34,347 bases of DNA from Oscillospiraceae bacterium (GTDB lineage: Bacteria > Bacillota > Clostridia > UBA1381): NCBI GenBank assembly GCA_022509005.1, contig JAFLUC010000021.1, positions 1-34,347 on the forward strand, read 5' to 3'. The stretch's first letter is position 1. Every line of letters begins with the position of its first letter. Below the pieces are notes generated by a model that was given only the letters and a program-made list of their open reading frames with translations, searched no databases and was not told the DNA's origin. Shown one piece after another: positions 26,001 through 33,842 of this stretch. A program made the translations under genes and the position numbers.

Positions 26001-26631
26001 GTGTGTAGCCGATGCGGGTCACAGGCTCTTTTTCGTCCGAATACGCATAGCCGCCGCCTTCAACCTCGATATACACTTCGCCGTCCTTATACACGGTCAT
26101 TTTATTGTCTTTCCATTCAAGCTTGAAATTATGCCATTCCTTCTTTATGGAAACATATTCTCCGCCCTTTGTGAACTTTTTCTCGTCATTCACAAGTCCC
26201 TCAGTAACAGCAGTCGAACCGCTGTCGGGGAAGAAGTATATACCTGTTATGCCGTTTCCGAACTTATCGGTCGTTCCGGTATAGAACGCGTAGCGGAAGC
26301 CCTTGGACATTCCGTACCAGTCAAATGAAACAGCCCATTCGTCTTTCATAGTATACTTTCCGTTCTCGTTATTGTACAGATATGACGAAGGTATGTCTAT
26401 ATACGGATTTGTTCCTTTGACTACATCATTACCTCTGTCTGTGTCAAATCCGTTAAGGAAAAACACATTTCCCTTGTCCGCGCCTGTCGGATCGGAAATA
26501 ACCTCAAGCCCGCCGTAGCCGCCGTAAATGCTGAGCGGTGAATCGTCCGCTGCCGCCGCAGGCAAAGCGGTAAACACGCCGGCAAGCATTGAGGCTGCCG
26601 CCGTAAGGCTTATCAGCTTGTTCAGTTTCAT
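23050..26631 (-). CDS. secreted PL11 rhamnogalacturonan lyase, multimodular
   Basis: Cleaves the rhamnogalacturonan I backbone by beta-elimination, outside the cell. Signal peptide about 1-28 (AAA/ADD). Residues about 32-235 form a LamG-like sandwich (WHNFKLEWKDNKMTVYKDGEV). The PL11 beta-propeller covers about 270-895. It starts RRMENLDRGLVAVSTDAYGFISWRWLG, has calcium-loop sequences DLDGDGELEI, DFNNDGKGEV and DVDYDGKDEI, and includes HLGATGSTLFDAYKLDG and ECHSNNAAKSTPSLTADILGDWREEVI. A copper-amine-oxidase-N-like stalk pair follows (about 912-1025, ERTMVPIRFISEAFGAYVTWD and DRTFIPLRMAAEAL). A discoidin-like C-terminal module (about 1050-1193) ends the protein. No SLH or LPxTG anchor. AGGAGG is 9 bases before the ATG. 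It is divergent from the GH30-GH43 gene. Confidence 0.94.
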   Translation of the reverse strand: MKLNKLISLTAAASMLAGVFTALPAAAADDSPLSIYGGYGGLEVISDPTGADKGNVFFLNGFDTDRGNDVVKGTNPYIDIPSSYLYNNENGKYTMKDEWAVSFDWYGMSKGFRYAFYTGTTDKFGNGITGIYFFPDSGSTAVTEGLVNDEKKFTKGGEYVSIKKEWHNFKLEWKDNKMTVYKDGEVYIEVEGGGYAYSDEKEPVTRIGYTPYQTDPGAYAYVDNVVITADGEELLNDTADAEYTEIGDVPPAPEQLTVHKDVSNGSETQKLIDNRPDIQRRMENLDRGLVAVSTDAYGFISWRWLGTESADTLYNLYKNGEKLNAEPLNKTNYIDYDAKAGDKYSVAPVINGEEGDKCKDTALLNKDYISIKLEAPKGGTVTLPDGKEENYGYNANDCSVADLDGDGELEIILKWDPTNSRDSSHLGATGSTLFDAYKLDGTRLWRIDLGINARSGAHDTQFLCADFNNDGKGEVAMRTADGTVAGDGTVIGDGTKDWRDINGKNLSGPLYLTVFDGETGAIIDTTDYYPQSVGERDGVKWDISSWDDDWGNRSERYNACVFYEDGETPSMMFARGYYAKTVLAAYSMKDNKIVNDWIFDTDFMDPEEAKLYKGKGNHSLCVADVDYDGKDEIIFGSITFDDDGTPLYTNEKLYHGDAQHMGDLIPDRPGLEIFSVHESGAYGHQMKDARTGEILWSSPKTALDVGRGGSDDIDPTHPGAESWSSIGLLIAANGEIITDNYSIPANFLAWWDGDLGREIQDGVNISKYNPYTYKVEDIFSASECHSNNAAKSTPSLTADILGDWREEVIYPTLDNTELRIYTTTIPTGYRIPTLMSDDQYRVSVAVQNVGYNQPTHVDYNLGYDTKTIPVPQVYVVDADGNEIRNPDLAKKEWNIADLYTGETVELAIDQPKALINGAPYYIDGTDNTLAPYIVNERTMVPIRFISEAFGAYVTWDAEARAVQIQSPEAEVVMIIDSTDYTVNGAAKVMDTAPEITGDRTFIPLRMAAEALNKKVEWNDNGVIVISDIEVVSDADAILETIKSAKALQPKGDKVYKNGEKMLGTQAGVTQAYASEGDAKAACDLNYDTTWKSNGKGIIMMRTDRNPISAVVIKFADGKKHPFRIYTRYDIPEEDQKDPSNRDGWENVIEATSDGSDDAQTFIFSVPKYVDSIKLELLDDEPCEIAEMSAIGVQ

Positions 26632-26644
26632 AAATTAATTCCTC

Positions 26645-26710
26645 CTAGGTTGCATAGGCGAGTAGCGATTGCGTTGCGCAGCAACAGCACAGCAGTCCGC
26701 GACCAGCCAT
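26645..26710 (-). CDS. short Cys-rich leader ORF upstream of the PL11 gene
   Basis: ATG 26710 to TAG 26645 gives 21 residues beginning MAGRGLL, then four cysteines in a row and ATQSLLAYAT. The stop overlaps the AGGAGG ribosome site of the lyase gene (TAGGAGG). The predicted transcript start lies only about 10 bases before the ATG, and there is no ribosome site for it, so it would be translated nearly leaderless. It could be a regulatory leader peptide or chance. The GTTGC/GCAAC hairpin inside it may also act as RNA structure. Confidence 0.35.
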   Translation of the reverse strand: MAGRGLLCCCCATQSLLAYAT

Positions 26711-26727
26711 TTTTATTTGATGTATCT

Positions 26728-26756
26728 ATTGTATCACATTATATATCGATTTTCAA
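26728..26756 (-). promoter_or_regulatory. sigma-A promoter of the PL11 lyase gene
   Basis: On the minus strand TTGAAA (26756-26751), 17 bases, TACAAT (26733-26728). It gives a leader of about 90 bases that contains the Cys-rich short ORF. Confidence 0.75.
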
Positions 26757-26772
26757 TTACCATTTTAATGTA

Positions 26773-26782
26773 TAAACGTTTA
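26773..26782. promoter_or_regulatory. LacI-like palindrome between divergent promoters
   Basis: TAAACGTTTA, a perfect 10-bp palindrome with the central CG typical of LacI-family operators. It lies between the -35 boxes of the PL11 and GH30-GH43 promoters (16 and 27 bases away). It could serve coordinated sugar-responsive control; no regulator gene is present in the window. Confidence 0.45.
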
Positions 26783-26809
26783 AAAAGCCGATTAATTTGT
26801 ATATTATAC

Positions 26810-26856
26810 TTGCATAAATATTCAAAAAATGATAGAATAATAATATCTATTATTAT
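26810..26856 (+). promoter_or_regulatory. promoter of the GH30-GH43 gene with an inverted repeat at the start site
   Basis: TTGCAT (26810-26815), 17 bases, TAGAAT (26833-26838). An 8-bp inverted repeat ATAATAAT / ATTATTAT with a 4-base centre (26837-26856) overlaps the -10 box and the expected start. It is a candidate operator, but the sequence is so AT-rich that it may be fortuitous. Confidence 0.6.
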
Positions 26857-26887
26857 CGGATAAATTAATATCAAAAGGAGAAATGAT

Positions 26888-29800
26888 ATGAAGCTAAAAA
26901 AAATCACATGCGCGGCTATGGCAGCAGCTGTAGCAGTCAGCACCGGCTCGCTTACGCTGCCGTTATCACCGGTCGCAGCGGCTACGGCAAGCGCTACGGT
27001 TGTACGGCTTGACCCGTCAAACGCGTCGCCGTTTAACGATGGCAGGTTTGAGGGCTGGGGTACCGCGCTTTGCTGGTGGGCAAACCGTTTGGGCTACAGC
27101 GAGGAGCTTACCAATCAGGCAGCGGAGCTGTTCTTTTCGGACGAGGGTCTGAGCCTGGACATCGCGCGCTATAACATAGGCGGCGGCGATAATCCGTCAC
27201 ATAATCACATCACCCGCTCCGATTCGGCAGTCCCGGGCTATTGGGCAAGCTATGAGCTTACCAACGGCGGAAAGGACGTAAATATTACATATGACTGGAC
27301 GAAAGATGAGAACCAGAGAAATATCGCGCTTGCTGCATTAAAGGCAAATCCCGATCTCTATTTTGAGGGCTTTTCAAATTCGCCCCCGTATTTCATGACA
27401 AATTCGGGCTGTTCATCAGGCGCGGCAAACGCGAACAACGACAACTTAAAGTCTGATATGTATGACGATTTTGCAAAATACATAGCGGATACAACAAAGC
27501 ATTTCAAGGATGAGTTCGGTATTGAATTCAAGAGCTATTCGCCAATGAATGAGCCTGACACGGATTACTGGGGCGCGAACAGCTATAAGCAGGAGGGCTG
27601 CCACTACAGCCCCGGCAATACCCAGTCAACTATGATCATAGAAACGAGAAAAGCGCTTGACGCGGCAGGTCTTAATGACGTGCTTGTTGCGGGAATGGAC
27701 GAAACGAGCATTGACAAATCAGTTGCAAACCTCGACAAGCTTTCGGCGGATGCGAAAGCTGCGCTCGGCAGAATTGACACGCACACCTACGGCGGTTCGC
27801 AGCGTACACAGTTAAGAGCTAAAGCTATTTCGTTGGGCAAGAATCTCTGGATGAGCGAGGTTGACGACGGTTCAAACGGCTTCTGGCTTGCTCAGAGAAT
27901 TATTGATGACCTCAACGGTATGCAGGCTTCGGCTTGGGTAATGTGGGATATCATAGATGTCCATAAGGACTCGAAGTTTAAAGATCCGTCAGGAAATTAT
28001 ACAGAGAAAAACGCATCGCTTAATGTGACCGGCGGTCTTTGGGGCGTTGGTATGGCGAACCACGATAATCAGAAAATCGAGCTGTCGAACAAGTATTACG
28101 CTTTCGGTCAGTTCACAAGATACATAAACCCGGGCGATACGCTTATCCCGTCATCGGGCAGCACGCTTGCGGCTTATAACAGAGATAACGGCGACATAAA
28201 GATAGTTGTTAACAACAGCAGTTCGCGCGATGTTCCTTACGAGTTCGATCTTTCAGCGTTCAGAACTGTAGGCAATGAGATAACGGAGATCCGTTCTGAT
28301 AACTCTGTTGGTGACGATGCAGAGCATTGGGCGGAGATAACGGGTGAAGCGTCACTTGAAAACAAGATCCTAAAAACGACCGCAAAGGGCGGCACGATTA
28401 CGACATATATAATCAGCGGCGCGGAGGATTTCAAGGACGAGTACGCAATGATAAACGGCGGCGACAGCGGCATTCTTATCGGCGGAACATCTGATTTGAC
28501 GCTCGCAACCAATATTTCCGGAACCCCTGTATGGTCGGTTGATGATGCAAATATTGCGGCTATTACGCAGGACGGCAAGCTTACGATAAACAAGCCCGGA
28601 ACAGTTACGGTTATGGCTCAGATAGGCGGCTATACGGCTGTAAAGACTATTGAGGCTATGCCTGCGATCACAGCTGACAAGGCGCCGATCAAAGCAGGCG
28701 ATAAAATTAATCTTTCAACAAATACTGCATCGGGCTATACCGGGGAGATTACATGGTCGGTTGATAAGCCCGAGATTGCAGATATAACAAGCGGCGGAGT
28801 TCTCACGTTCAAATCAACCGGAATGGTTACCGTTACGGTGACGGTTGCCGGAGTTTCAGCATCAAGAGCGTTTGCGATCAGCAAATATACGCTTTCGGGC
28901 ACCGCATCCTGGGGCAGCAGCGATCCCGATGATAATACCGATTACAGAAAGGTAGCAGACGGCAATCTCAAAACAGCGTTTGACGGCGCCACCAACGGAT
29001 GGGTAATGTACGATTTCGGCGAGCCGTATAAGGTAAGCGAAATACAGCTTGCGGCAAGAAGCGGATTCGAGCCGCGAACAACAGGCGGTACTGTTCAGGT
29101 GTCAAACGATGCGATCACATGGACAGATCTGTACACTCTGAAAGCTCAGATCCCATCGACCTCATATACGATACTCGACGCAGATGAGCTTGGAATCGAC
29201 GGAGCATACAGATATTACAGGTATATCAACACATTAGCGGAGACGAATATCTCCGAGTTCCTGATAGTAGGCGAACCTTCGGACGATATACCAGAGGGCG
29301 ATCCTACAATATATGATATACCCGAGTTTACCGATGATTTTGAGGGCAGCGAAAATATTTTCGGCGCAGGCACGGGAACACTTTCCGGAAACGGAAATCA
29401 GATCTACGCATCCGGGCTTAACCGATTCGGAAACGTGTTTGTTCCGGTTAAGGCTACTGGAACTTCCGCGTTAGAAAACGCTATAGAGCTTGAAAGCAAT
29501 CAGAAATTCCGCATGAAGCTCAATATATTTGCCGGCTGGGAGGGCAGCGGTAAGGATAACACCTTTGCAATTAACGATGCAGATGGAAACGAGCTTATCG
29601 CTTTATACTTCACCGGCGGCGGCTATAACCTCAATCAGCTGCGCATAGGCGGCAAAAACGTGCTTAATGGCACACCGACAGCACAATGCAAAACCTCCGC
29701 TTCCGGCGGCGCAAACAACTGGGGTCACGCGAGCCAGCCATACAGAAACTATGTAGGCTACAATAAGGATCTTGAAATTATAATTGACGGCACGGGTTCT

Positions 29801-31969
29801 GTAAAGGTATCATTTACCGGCGGTCTTGAGAATACGATAGCAGACGGCGCGATAGATGTTTCAGAAAAACCGGTAACGATCGGCTCAATCGCGCTTACCG
29901 GAGACTATAACTCAAACAGAGGCTGCGTTGTTTCATATGATAATCTTGACGGCGATATTATAACGTATTCGGATGAGCTTGATCCGCCGCCGGTACTGCC
30001 CGATGACGGAACGCTTATAAGTCTTGATTTTGATAACGGCGACTTAACAAGCGGCTCCAGCTACGGCAAGGCGGAAGGAACACCGAAATTCGTTGAGGTT
30101 GACGGCAGAAAGGCTGTTCAGTTCAACGGAACGGCAGCGACAGCGATAAAGCTCACCAACGCTAACGGCGGCAGTCTTTTGGCGGGTCAGGATGAGATAA
30201 CGGTTTCGTTCAGCGTTAAGCAGACTGACGGATCTACCTCGTGGTGGTTCTACGCCGCACCGAATGACAACGCGCAGACGTATCAGAAGGAGTACTATAT
30301 CGGCGCGCTCGGAAAGAGCGGTGCATTAAGCGTTGAACGTTATAATAACGGCAGAAGCGCGACATCTGACGGCGCGTTCACATTAAATGAGTGGCATGAT
30401 GTAATTATCTCATTCAGCGAGAGTGAAACTACCTTATACATAGACGGTGAGAAAAAGGCAACCACAGCATCAGCGTTTAAGATCAATAATATGCTGGGCT
30501 CAAACCCGGTAGCGTATATAGGCCGCGCAAACTGGGGCAGCGGCGAATACGCTGTTGGATATATTGATAATTTCGTGATCAAAAAGGGTACTTATTCAAC
30601 GGTACTTGACGGTATAGACCTCGGCGACACATCGGCGGTCAAGAGCGATATAGCGATACCGGAAATTGAGGGTGTTACATGGACATCATCAAATGAAGCT
30701 GTTGTCGGCATTGACGGTAAGGTTACAAGACAGGACGAAACCGTTACTGTTACTCTCACCGCTGAAAATAACGGTGATACAAGAAACTTCACCGTTACGG
30801 TTATCGGTCTTACCGCGTTTGCTGACACATTCACGGCATATTATGAAGATGGCGCAATCAAGTTCACATTGGAAGAGGACGAAGATTGTCCGTATGATTA
30901 TATAGTAGCCTTACACAGCGAGGACGGACTGCTTGAAGGTGTAAGCATAAACAAGCCGTCCGGCAGCTTTGACGGTATAAGCAACGGAGCTTATGAGGCA
31001 GATCTGTATATCTGGGATAACATGACACCCAAGCATAATAAAGCAGCGAAAATCGTTAATGTTAAGGACGAAATCAAAACAGATGCATATCTGTTCGCGC
31101 ATTTTGTAGATACGCAGGAGGACGCGACCCGTGAGCAGATATACTTCTCTGTTTCAAAGGACGGTCAGACATGGACAACGCTGAACAATAAAAAGCCTGT
31201 GCTTACAAGCAATGTCGGCGAAAAGGGTGTTCGTGATCCGTATATCCTCCGCGGCGAGGACGGCAAGTTCTTTGTTATCGCTACAGATCTGAGTATCTAC
31301 TACGGCAAAAATGACTGGGGTCGCGCGGCACAGCGCGGCTCAAAGAGCATAGTTGTGTGGGAAAGTGATGATCTTGTTAACTGGAGCGAGGCAAGCCTCG
31401 TTAAGATAAACGGCGACAACGCAGGCTGCACCTGGGCGCCCGAGGCGGTATATGACCCCGAAAAGGGCGAGTACATGGTATTCTGGGCGTCGGTTATAAG
31501 CGACGACGGATATTCCAAATACAGGATCTACAGAAGCTATACGGCGGACTTTAAAGAATTCTCCGAGCCGGAGCTTTATATAGAGGAGCCGAACGCGGTG
31601 ATTGATACAACTATTATCGACCACAAGGGCGTATACTACAGATTCACCAAGAATGAGGCGCGTTCCGCGATAACAATGCAGCAGTGCACAAGCCTCAGCG
31701 GGGATTGGAAGGATGTTGCAACGTATAATCTCGGTGATATGACAGGCTATGAAGGACCCGCTATCTATAAGCTTAACGGCGAGGATAAATGGTGTCTGCT
31801 GCTTGATTTGTATTCACAGAGCAAGGGCTACAAGCCGTTTGTGACAGACGATATCACCAAAGGTGTATTCACCTCAGCGGCTGACTTCACCTTTGACGGC
31901 ACATACCGTCACGGCACGGTAATGCCGATCACACAGGCGGAATATGACGCTCTTGTTAAAGCGTATTGA
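26888..31969 (+). CDS. secreted bifunctional GH30-GH43 enzyme of 1,693 residues
   Basis: Signal peptide about 1-31. GH30 barrel about 35-390, in the style of endo-beta-1,6-galactanases: FEGWGTALCWWANRLG, acid/base E222 (SPMNEPD) and nucleophile E324 (LWMSEVDDG); its beta-sandwich runs to about 520. Two Ig-like domains follow (about 525-665), then a discoidin/F5-8-type module (about 670-795), a LamG-like region (about 810-1030), a second LamG fold (about 1040-1235, ITVSFSVKQTDGS), an Ig-like segment (1240-1305) and an accessory domain (about 1307-1397) shared with the GH53 protein. The C-terminal GH43 five-bladed propeller covers about 1398-1693, with base D1450 (VRDPYI), acid E1519 (WAPEAV) and D1573 (VIDTT). 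GH43 specificity (arabinose or galactose) cannot be told. The target is probably arabinogalactan side chains. Ribosome site AAAGGAG. Confidence 0.92.
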   Translation: MKLKKITCAAMAAAVAVSTGSLTLPLSPVAAATASATVVRLDPSNASPFNDGRFEGWGTALCWWANRLGYSEELTNQAAELFFSDEGLSLDIARYNIGGGDNPSHNHITRSDSAVPGYWASYELTNGGKDVNITYDWTKDENQRNIALAALKANPDLYFEGFSNSPPYFMTNSGCSSGAANANNDNLKSDMYDDFAKYIADTTKHFKDEFGIEFKSYSPMNEPDTDYWGANSYKQEGCHYSPGNTQSTMIIETRKALDAAGLNDVLVAGMDETSIDKSVANLDKLSADAKAALGRIDTHTYGGSQRTQLRAKAISLGKNLWMSEVDDGSNGFWLAQRIIDDLNGMQASAWVMWDIIDVHKDSKFKDPSGNYTEKNASLNVTGGLWGVGMANHDNQKIELSNKYYAFGQFTRYINPGDTLIPSSGSTLAAYNRDNGDIKIVVNNSSSRDVPYEFDLSAFRTVGNEITEIRSDNSVGDDAEHWAEITGEASLENKILKTTAKGGTITTYIISGAEDFKDEYAMINGGDSGILIGGTSDLTLATNISGTPVWSVDDANIAAITQDGKLTINKPGTVTVMAQIGGYTAVKTIEAMPAITADKAPIKAGDKINLSTNTASGYTGEITWSVDKPEIADITSGGVLTFKSTGMVTVTVTVAGVSASRAFAISKYTLSGTASWGSSDPDDNTDYRKVADGNLKTAFDGATNGWVMYDFGEPYKVSEIQLAARSGFEPRTTGGTVQVSNDAITWTDLYTLKAQIPSTSYTILDADELGIDGAYRYYRYINTLAETNISEFLIVGEPSDDIPEGDPTIYDIPEFTDDFEGSENIFGAGTGTLSGNGNQIYASGLNRFGNVFVPVKATGTSALENAIELESNQKFRMKLNIFAGWEGSGKDNTFAINDADGNELIALYFTGGGYNLNQLRIGGKNVLNGTPTAQCKTSASGGANNWGHASQPYRNYVGYNKDLEIIIDGTGSVKVSFTGGLENTIADGAIDVSEKPVTIGSIALTGDYNSNRGCVVSYDNLDGDIITYSDELDPPPVLPDDGTLISLDFDNGDLTSGSSYGKAEGTPKFVEVDGRKAVQFNGTAATAIKLTNANGGSLLAGQDEITVSFSVKQTDGSTSWWFYAAPNDNAQTYQKEYYIGALGKSGALSVERYNNGRSATSDGAFTLNEWHDVIISFSESETTLYIDGEKKATTASAFKINNMLGSNPVAYIGRANWGSGEYAVGYIDNFVIKKGTYSTVLDGIDLGDTSAVKSDIAIPEIEGVTWTSSNEAVVGIDGKVTRQDETVTVTLTAENNGDTRNFTVTVIGLTAFADTFTAYYEDGAIKFTLEEDEDCPYDYIVALHSEDGLLEGVSINKPSGSFDGISNGAYEADLYIWDNMTPKHNKAAKIVNVKDEIKTDAYLFAHFVDTQEDATREQIYFSVSKDGQTWTTLNNKKPVLTSNVGEKGVRDPYILRGEDGKFFVIATDLSIYYGKNDWGRAAQRGSKSIVVWESDDLVNWSEASLVKINGDNAGCTWAPEAVYDPEKGEYMVFWASVISDDGYSKYRIYRSYTADFKEFSEPELYIEEPNAVIDTTIIDHKGVYYRFTKNEARSAITMQQCTSLSGDWKDVATYNLGDMTGYEGPAIYKLNGEDKWCLLLDLYSQSKGYKPFVTDDITKGVFTSAADFTFDGTYRHGTVMPITQAEYDALVKAY

Positions 31970-31977
31970 TCAGAATA

Positions 31978-31986
31978 TGATATAAT
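31978..31986 (+). promoter_or_regulatory. extended -10 promoter of the NSS transporter
   Basis: TGATATAAT (extended -10; TATAAT at 31981-31986), 30 bases before the transporter start. No good -35 box is seen at the right distance. Read-through from the GH30-GH43 gene is also possible, because no terminator separates them. Confidence 0.45.
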
Positions 31987-32016
31987 CTATGTTATATATT
32001 ATTGGGGAGGATGTTT

Positions 32017-33372
32017 ATGAAAAGAGAAGGATTTAAATCAAGATTGGGATTTATCCTGGTCAGCGCAGGATGCGCGATAGGCATTGGTAATGTCTGGCGT
32101 TTTCCTTATGTCGTGGGAGAAAACGGCGGAGGTTTCTTTGTACTGCTGTATCTTATTTTTCTTTGTATAATGGGTATTCCGGTACTTACGATGGAGCTGG
32201 CAGTCGGACGCGCAGGAAGGAAAAGCGCGGTATTGAGCTACAAAGAGCTTGAAAAACCGGGAAGTAAATGGCATATACACGGCTGGTTCTGTATACTCGG
32301 CTGCTATATGCTGATGATGTATTACACCACCGTCGCCGGCTGGATGACAGATTATCTCTTCAAGTTCTCAACGGGAGCGTTCAGACCGGGAATGACCGCA
32401 GAGGAGATCGGGGGCGTATTCGGAAATGTGCTCAGCTCACCATTTGAAATGATCTTATGGATGTCGATAATTGTAGTGTTAGGATTTTTGGTGTGCAGCA
32501 GAGGACTTCAGAATGGTATCGAAAAGATAAGCAAGTTCATGATGTCTGCTTTGCTCATACTTATAGTTGTCCTTGCGATACATAGTCTTACGCTTTCAGG
32601 CGCGGGCGAGGGAATGAAATTTTATCTTATTCCCGATTTCAACAAGGTAAGAGAGATCGGACTGGGAAATATAATAGTTGCGGCGATGAATCAGGCTTTC
32701 TTCACGCTGAGTCTCGGTATTGCTGCAATGGAGATACTGGGAAGCTACATGAGCAAGGACAACACCTTGCCATCAGAAGCGGTAAGAATAGGTCTTCTTG
32801 ACACATTTGTAGCGATAATGGCGGGCATGATAATTTTCCCTGCCTGCTTTTCATACGGAGTAAAACCGGATGCTGGTCCTTCACTTATTTTTGTGACGCT
32901 GCCTAATGTATTCACCAATATGCCGGGCGGAAGAATATGGGGAACGCTGTTCTTCTTATTTATGACCTTTGCCAGCTTCTCAACTGTAATTGCTGTGTTT
33001 GAAAATCTGGTGGCTTTCTGCATTGAAAGGTTTAAGATAAGCCGGGTCAAGTCGTCGATCATCAACTGTATCCTCATGCTTTTTCTCAGTCTGCCATGTG
33101 TTCTGGGCTATAATGTGTGGAAAAACCTGCATCTCATAGGAGGCAGAGACATTCTTGACAGTGAAGACTTTATTGTAAGCAATCTGCTGCTGCCGATCGG
33201 TTCACTGATCTTTCTGCTTTTCTGTGTCACAAAATGGGGTTGGGGCTCAGATAATTACTATAAAGAATGTAACACAGGCAAGGGACTTAGATTTCCGAAA
33301 GCGTTCAAGCTGTATTTTCAGTTTGTGCTTCCGATACTCATTATCATGATATTGATTCAAGGATTAAGATAA
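32017..33372 (+). CDS. sodium-dependent NSS-family transporter
   Basis: A neurotransmitter:sodium symporter homologue (LeuT fold) of 451 residues in the cytoplasmic membrane. The N-terminal signature FILVSAGCAIGIGNVWRFPY lies in the unwound first helix that binds sodium and substrate, followed by GGGFFVLLYLIF. Eleven to twelve hydrophobic helices are visible. Bacterial members take up amino acids or tryptamine-like amines with sodium; the substrate is not predictable here. The start is ATG 32017 with GGGGAGG 6 bases upstream. Earlier in-frame starts (TTG 32002, ATG 32011) overlap or abut that site. A strong terminator follows. Confidence 0.92.
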   Translation: MKREGFKSRLGFILVSAGCAIGIGNVWRFPYVVGENGGGFFVLLYLIFLCIMGIPVLTMELAVGRAGRKSAVLSYKELEKPGSKWHIHGWFCILGCYMLMMYYTTVAGWMTDYLFKFSTGAFRPGMTAEEIGGVFGNVLSSPFEMILWMSIIVVLGFLVCSRGLQNGIEKISKFMMSALLILIVVLAIHSLTLSGAGEGMKFYLIPDFNKVREIGLGNIIVAAMNQAFFTLSLGIAAMEILGSYMSKDNTLPSEAVRIGLLDTFVAIMAGMIIFPACFSYGVKPDAGPSLIFVTLPNVFTNMPGGRIWGTLFFLFMTFASFSTVIAVFENLVAFCIERFKISRVKSSIINCILMLFLSLPCVLGYNVWKNLHLIGGRDILDSEDFIVSNLLLPIGSLIFLLFCVTKWGWGSDNYYKECNTGKGLRFPKAFKLYFQFVLPILIIMILIQGLR

Positions 33373-33378
33373 ATTATG

Positions 33379-33412
33379 CCAAAAAGGATCGGTTTATACC
33401 GATCCTTTTTGG
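33379..33412 (+). terminator. Rho-independent terminator after the NSS gene
   Basis: A perfect 14-bp stem CCAAAAAGGATCGG / CCGATCCTTTTTGG with loop TTTATA, 6 bases after the stop. The remaining 120 bases to the next promoter are AT-rich and show nothing else I can name. Confidence 0.88.
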
Positions 33413-33535
33413 TGGGAGTGTTCTTATAGGATTTACTAAAAAATCGCATAAAATCAATGGTTTCTGACAGTCAATAAGCAGTATTAATCTCTTTAAACTA
33501 AAAATTAATCGTTGATAAAAATTTTTAAAAAGTTC

Positions 33536-33572
33536 TTGACAACAATGCATATGTACGTTATAATGTACATAT
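33536..33572 (+). promoter_or_regulatory. consensus promoter and operator of the toxin-antitoxin operon
   Basis: TTGACA (33536-33541), 17 bases, TATAAT (33559-33564). An 8-bp perfect inverted repeat ATATGTAC / GTACATAT (33549-33556 and 33565-33572) frames the -10 box with an 8-base centre. This is the expected place for an antitoxin or antitoxin-toxin repressor complex to bind. Confidence 0.82.
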
Positions 33573-33593
33573 ATTAACAAGGGAGGTATTCAT

Positions 33594-33842
33594 ATGACCA
33601 ATATAAATATAACAAACCTGCGTAAAAATCTGTTCGGATATATAAGTCAGGCTGTGGAGTTTAATGAAGTTATCAATGTAAACACAAAAAACGGAAATGC
33701 TGTTATTATAAGTGAGGATGATTATAACGGACTTATGGAAACTCTGTATCTTTCAAGTAATCCAATGGTTAAAAAGGAAATTTTAGACGGAATGGCAACG
33801 CCGGTTGAGGAATGTATTCCGGAAAATGAGGTACAGTGGTAA
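33594..33842 (+). CDS. Phd/YefM-family antitoxin
   Basis: 82 residues. The N-terminal Phd/YefM DNA-binding fold reads INITNLRKNLFGYISQAVEFNEVINVNTKNGNAVIISEDDYNGLMETLYL; residues from about 55 on form the toxin-binding tail (NPMVKKEILDGM...). It neutralises the downstream YoeB-type toxin and probably represses the operon through the ATATGTAC palindrome. GGGAGG is 8 bases before the ATG. The stop overlaps the toxin start (TAATG). Confidence 0.9.
   Translation: MTNINITNLRKNLFGYISQAVEFNEVINVNTKNGNAVIISEDDYNGLMETLYLSSNPMVKKEILDGMATPVEECIPENEVQW

Noticed and set aside
32002..32016. Longer N-terminus for the NSS transporter from TTG 32002
   Set aside because: This codon overlaps the GGGGAGG ribosome site; ATG 32017 has correct spacing and begins the normal family N-terminus.
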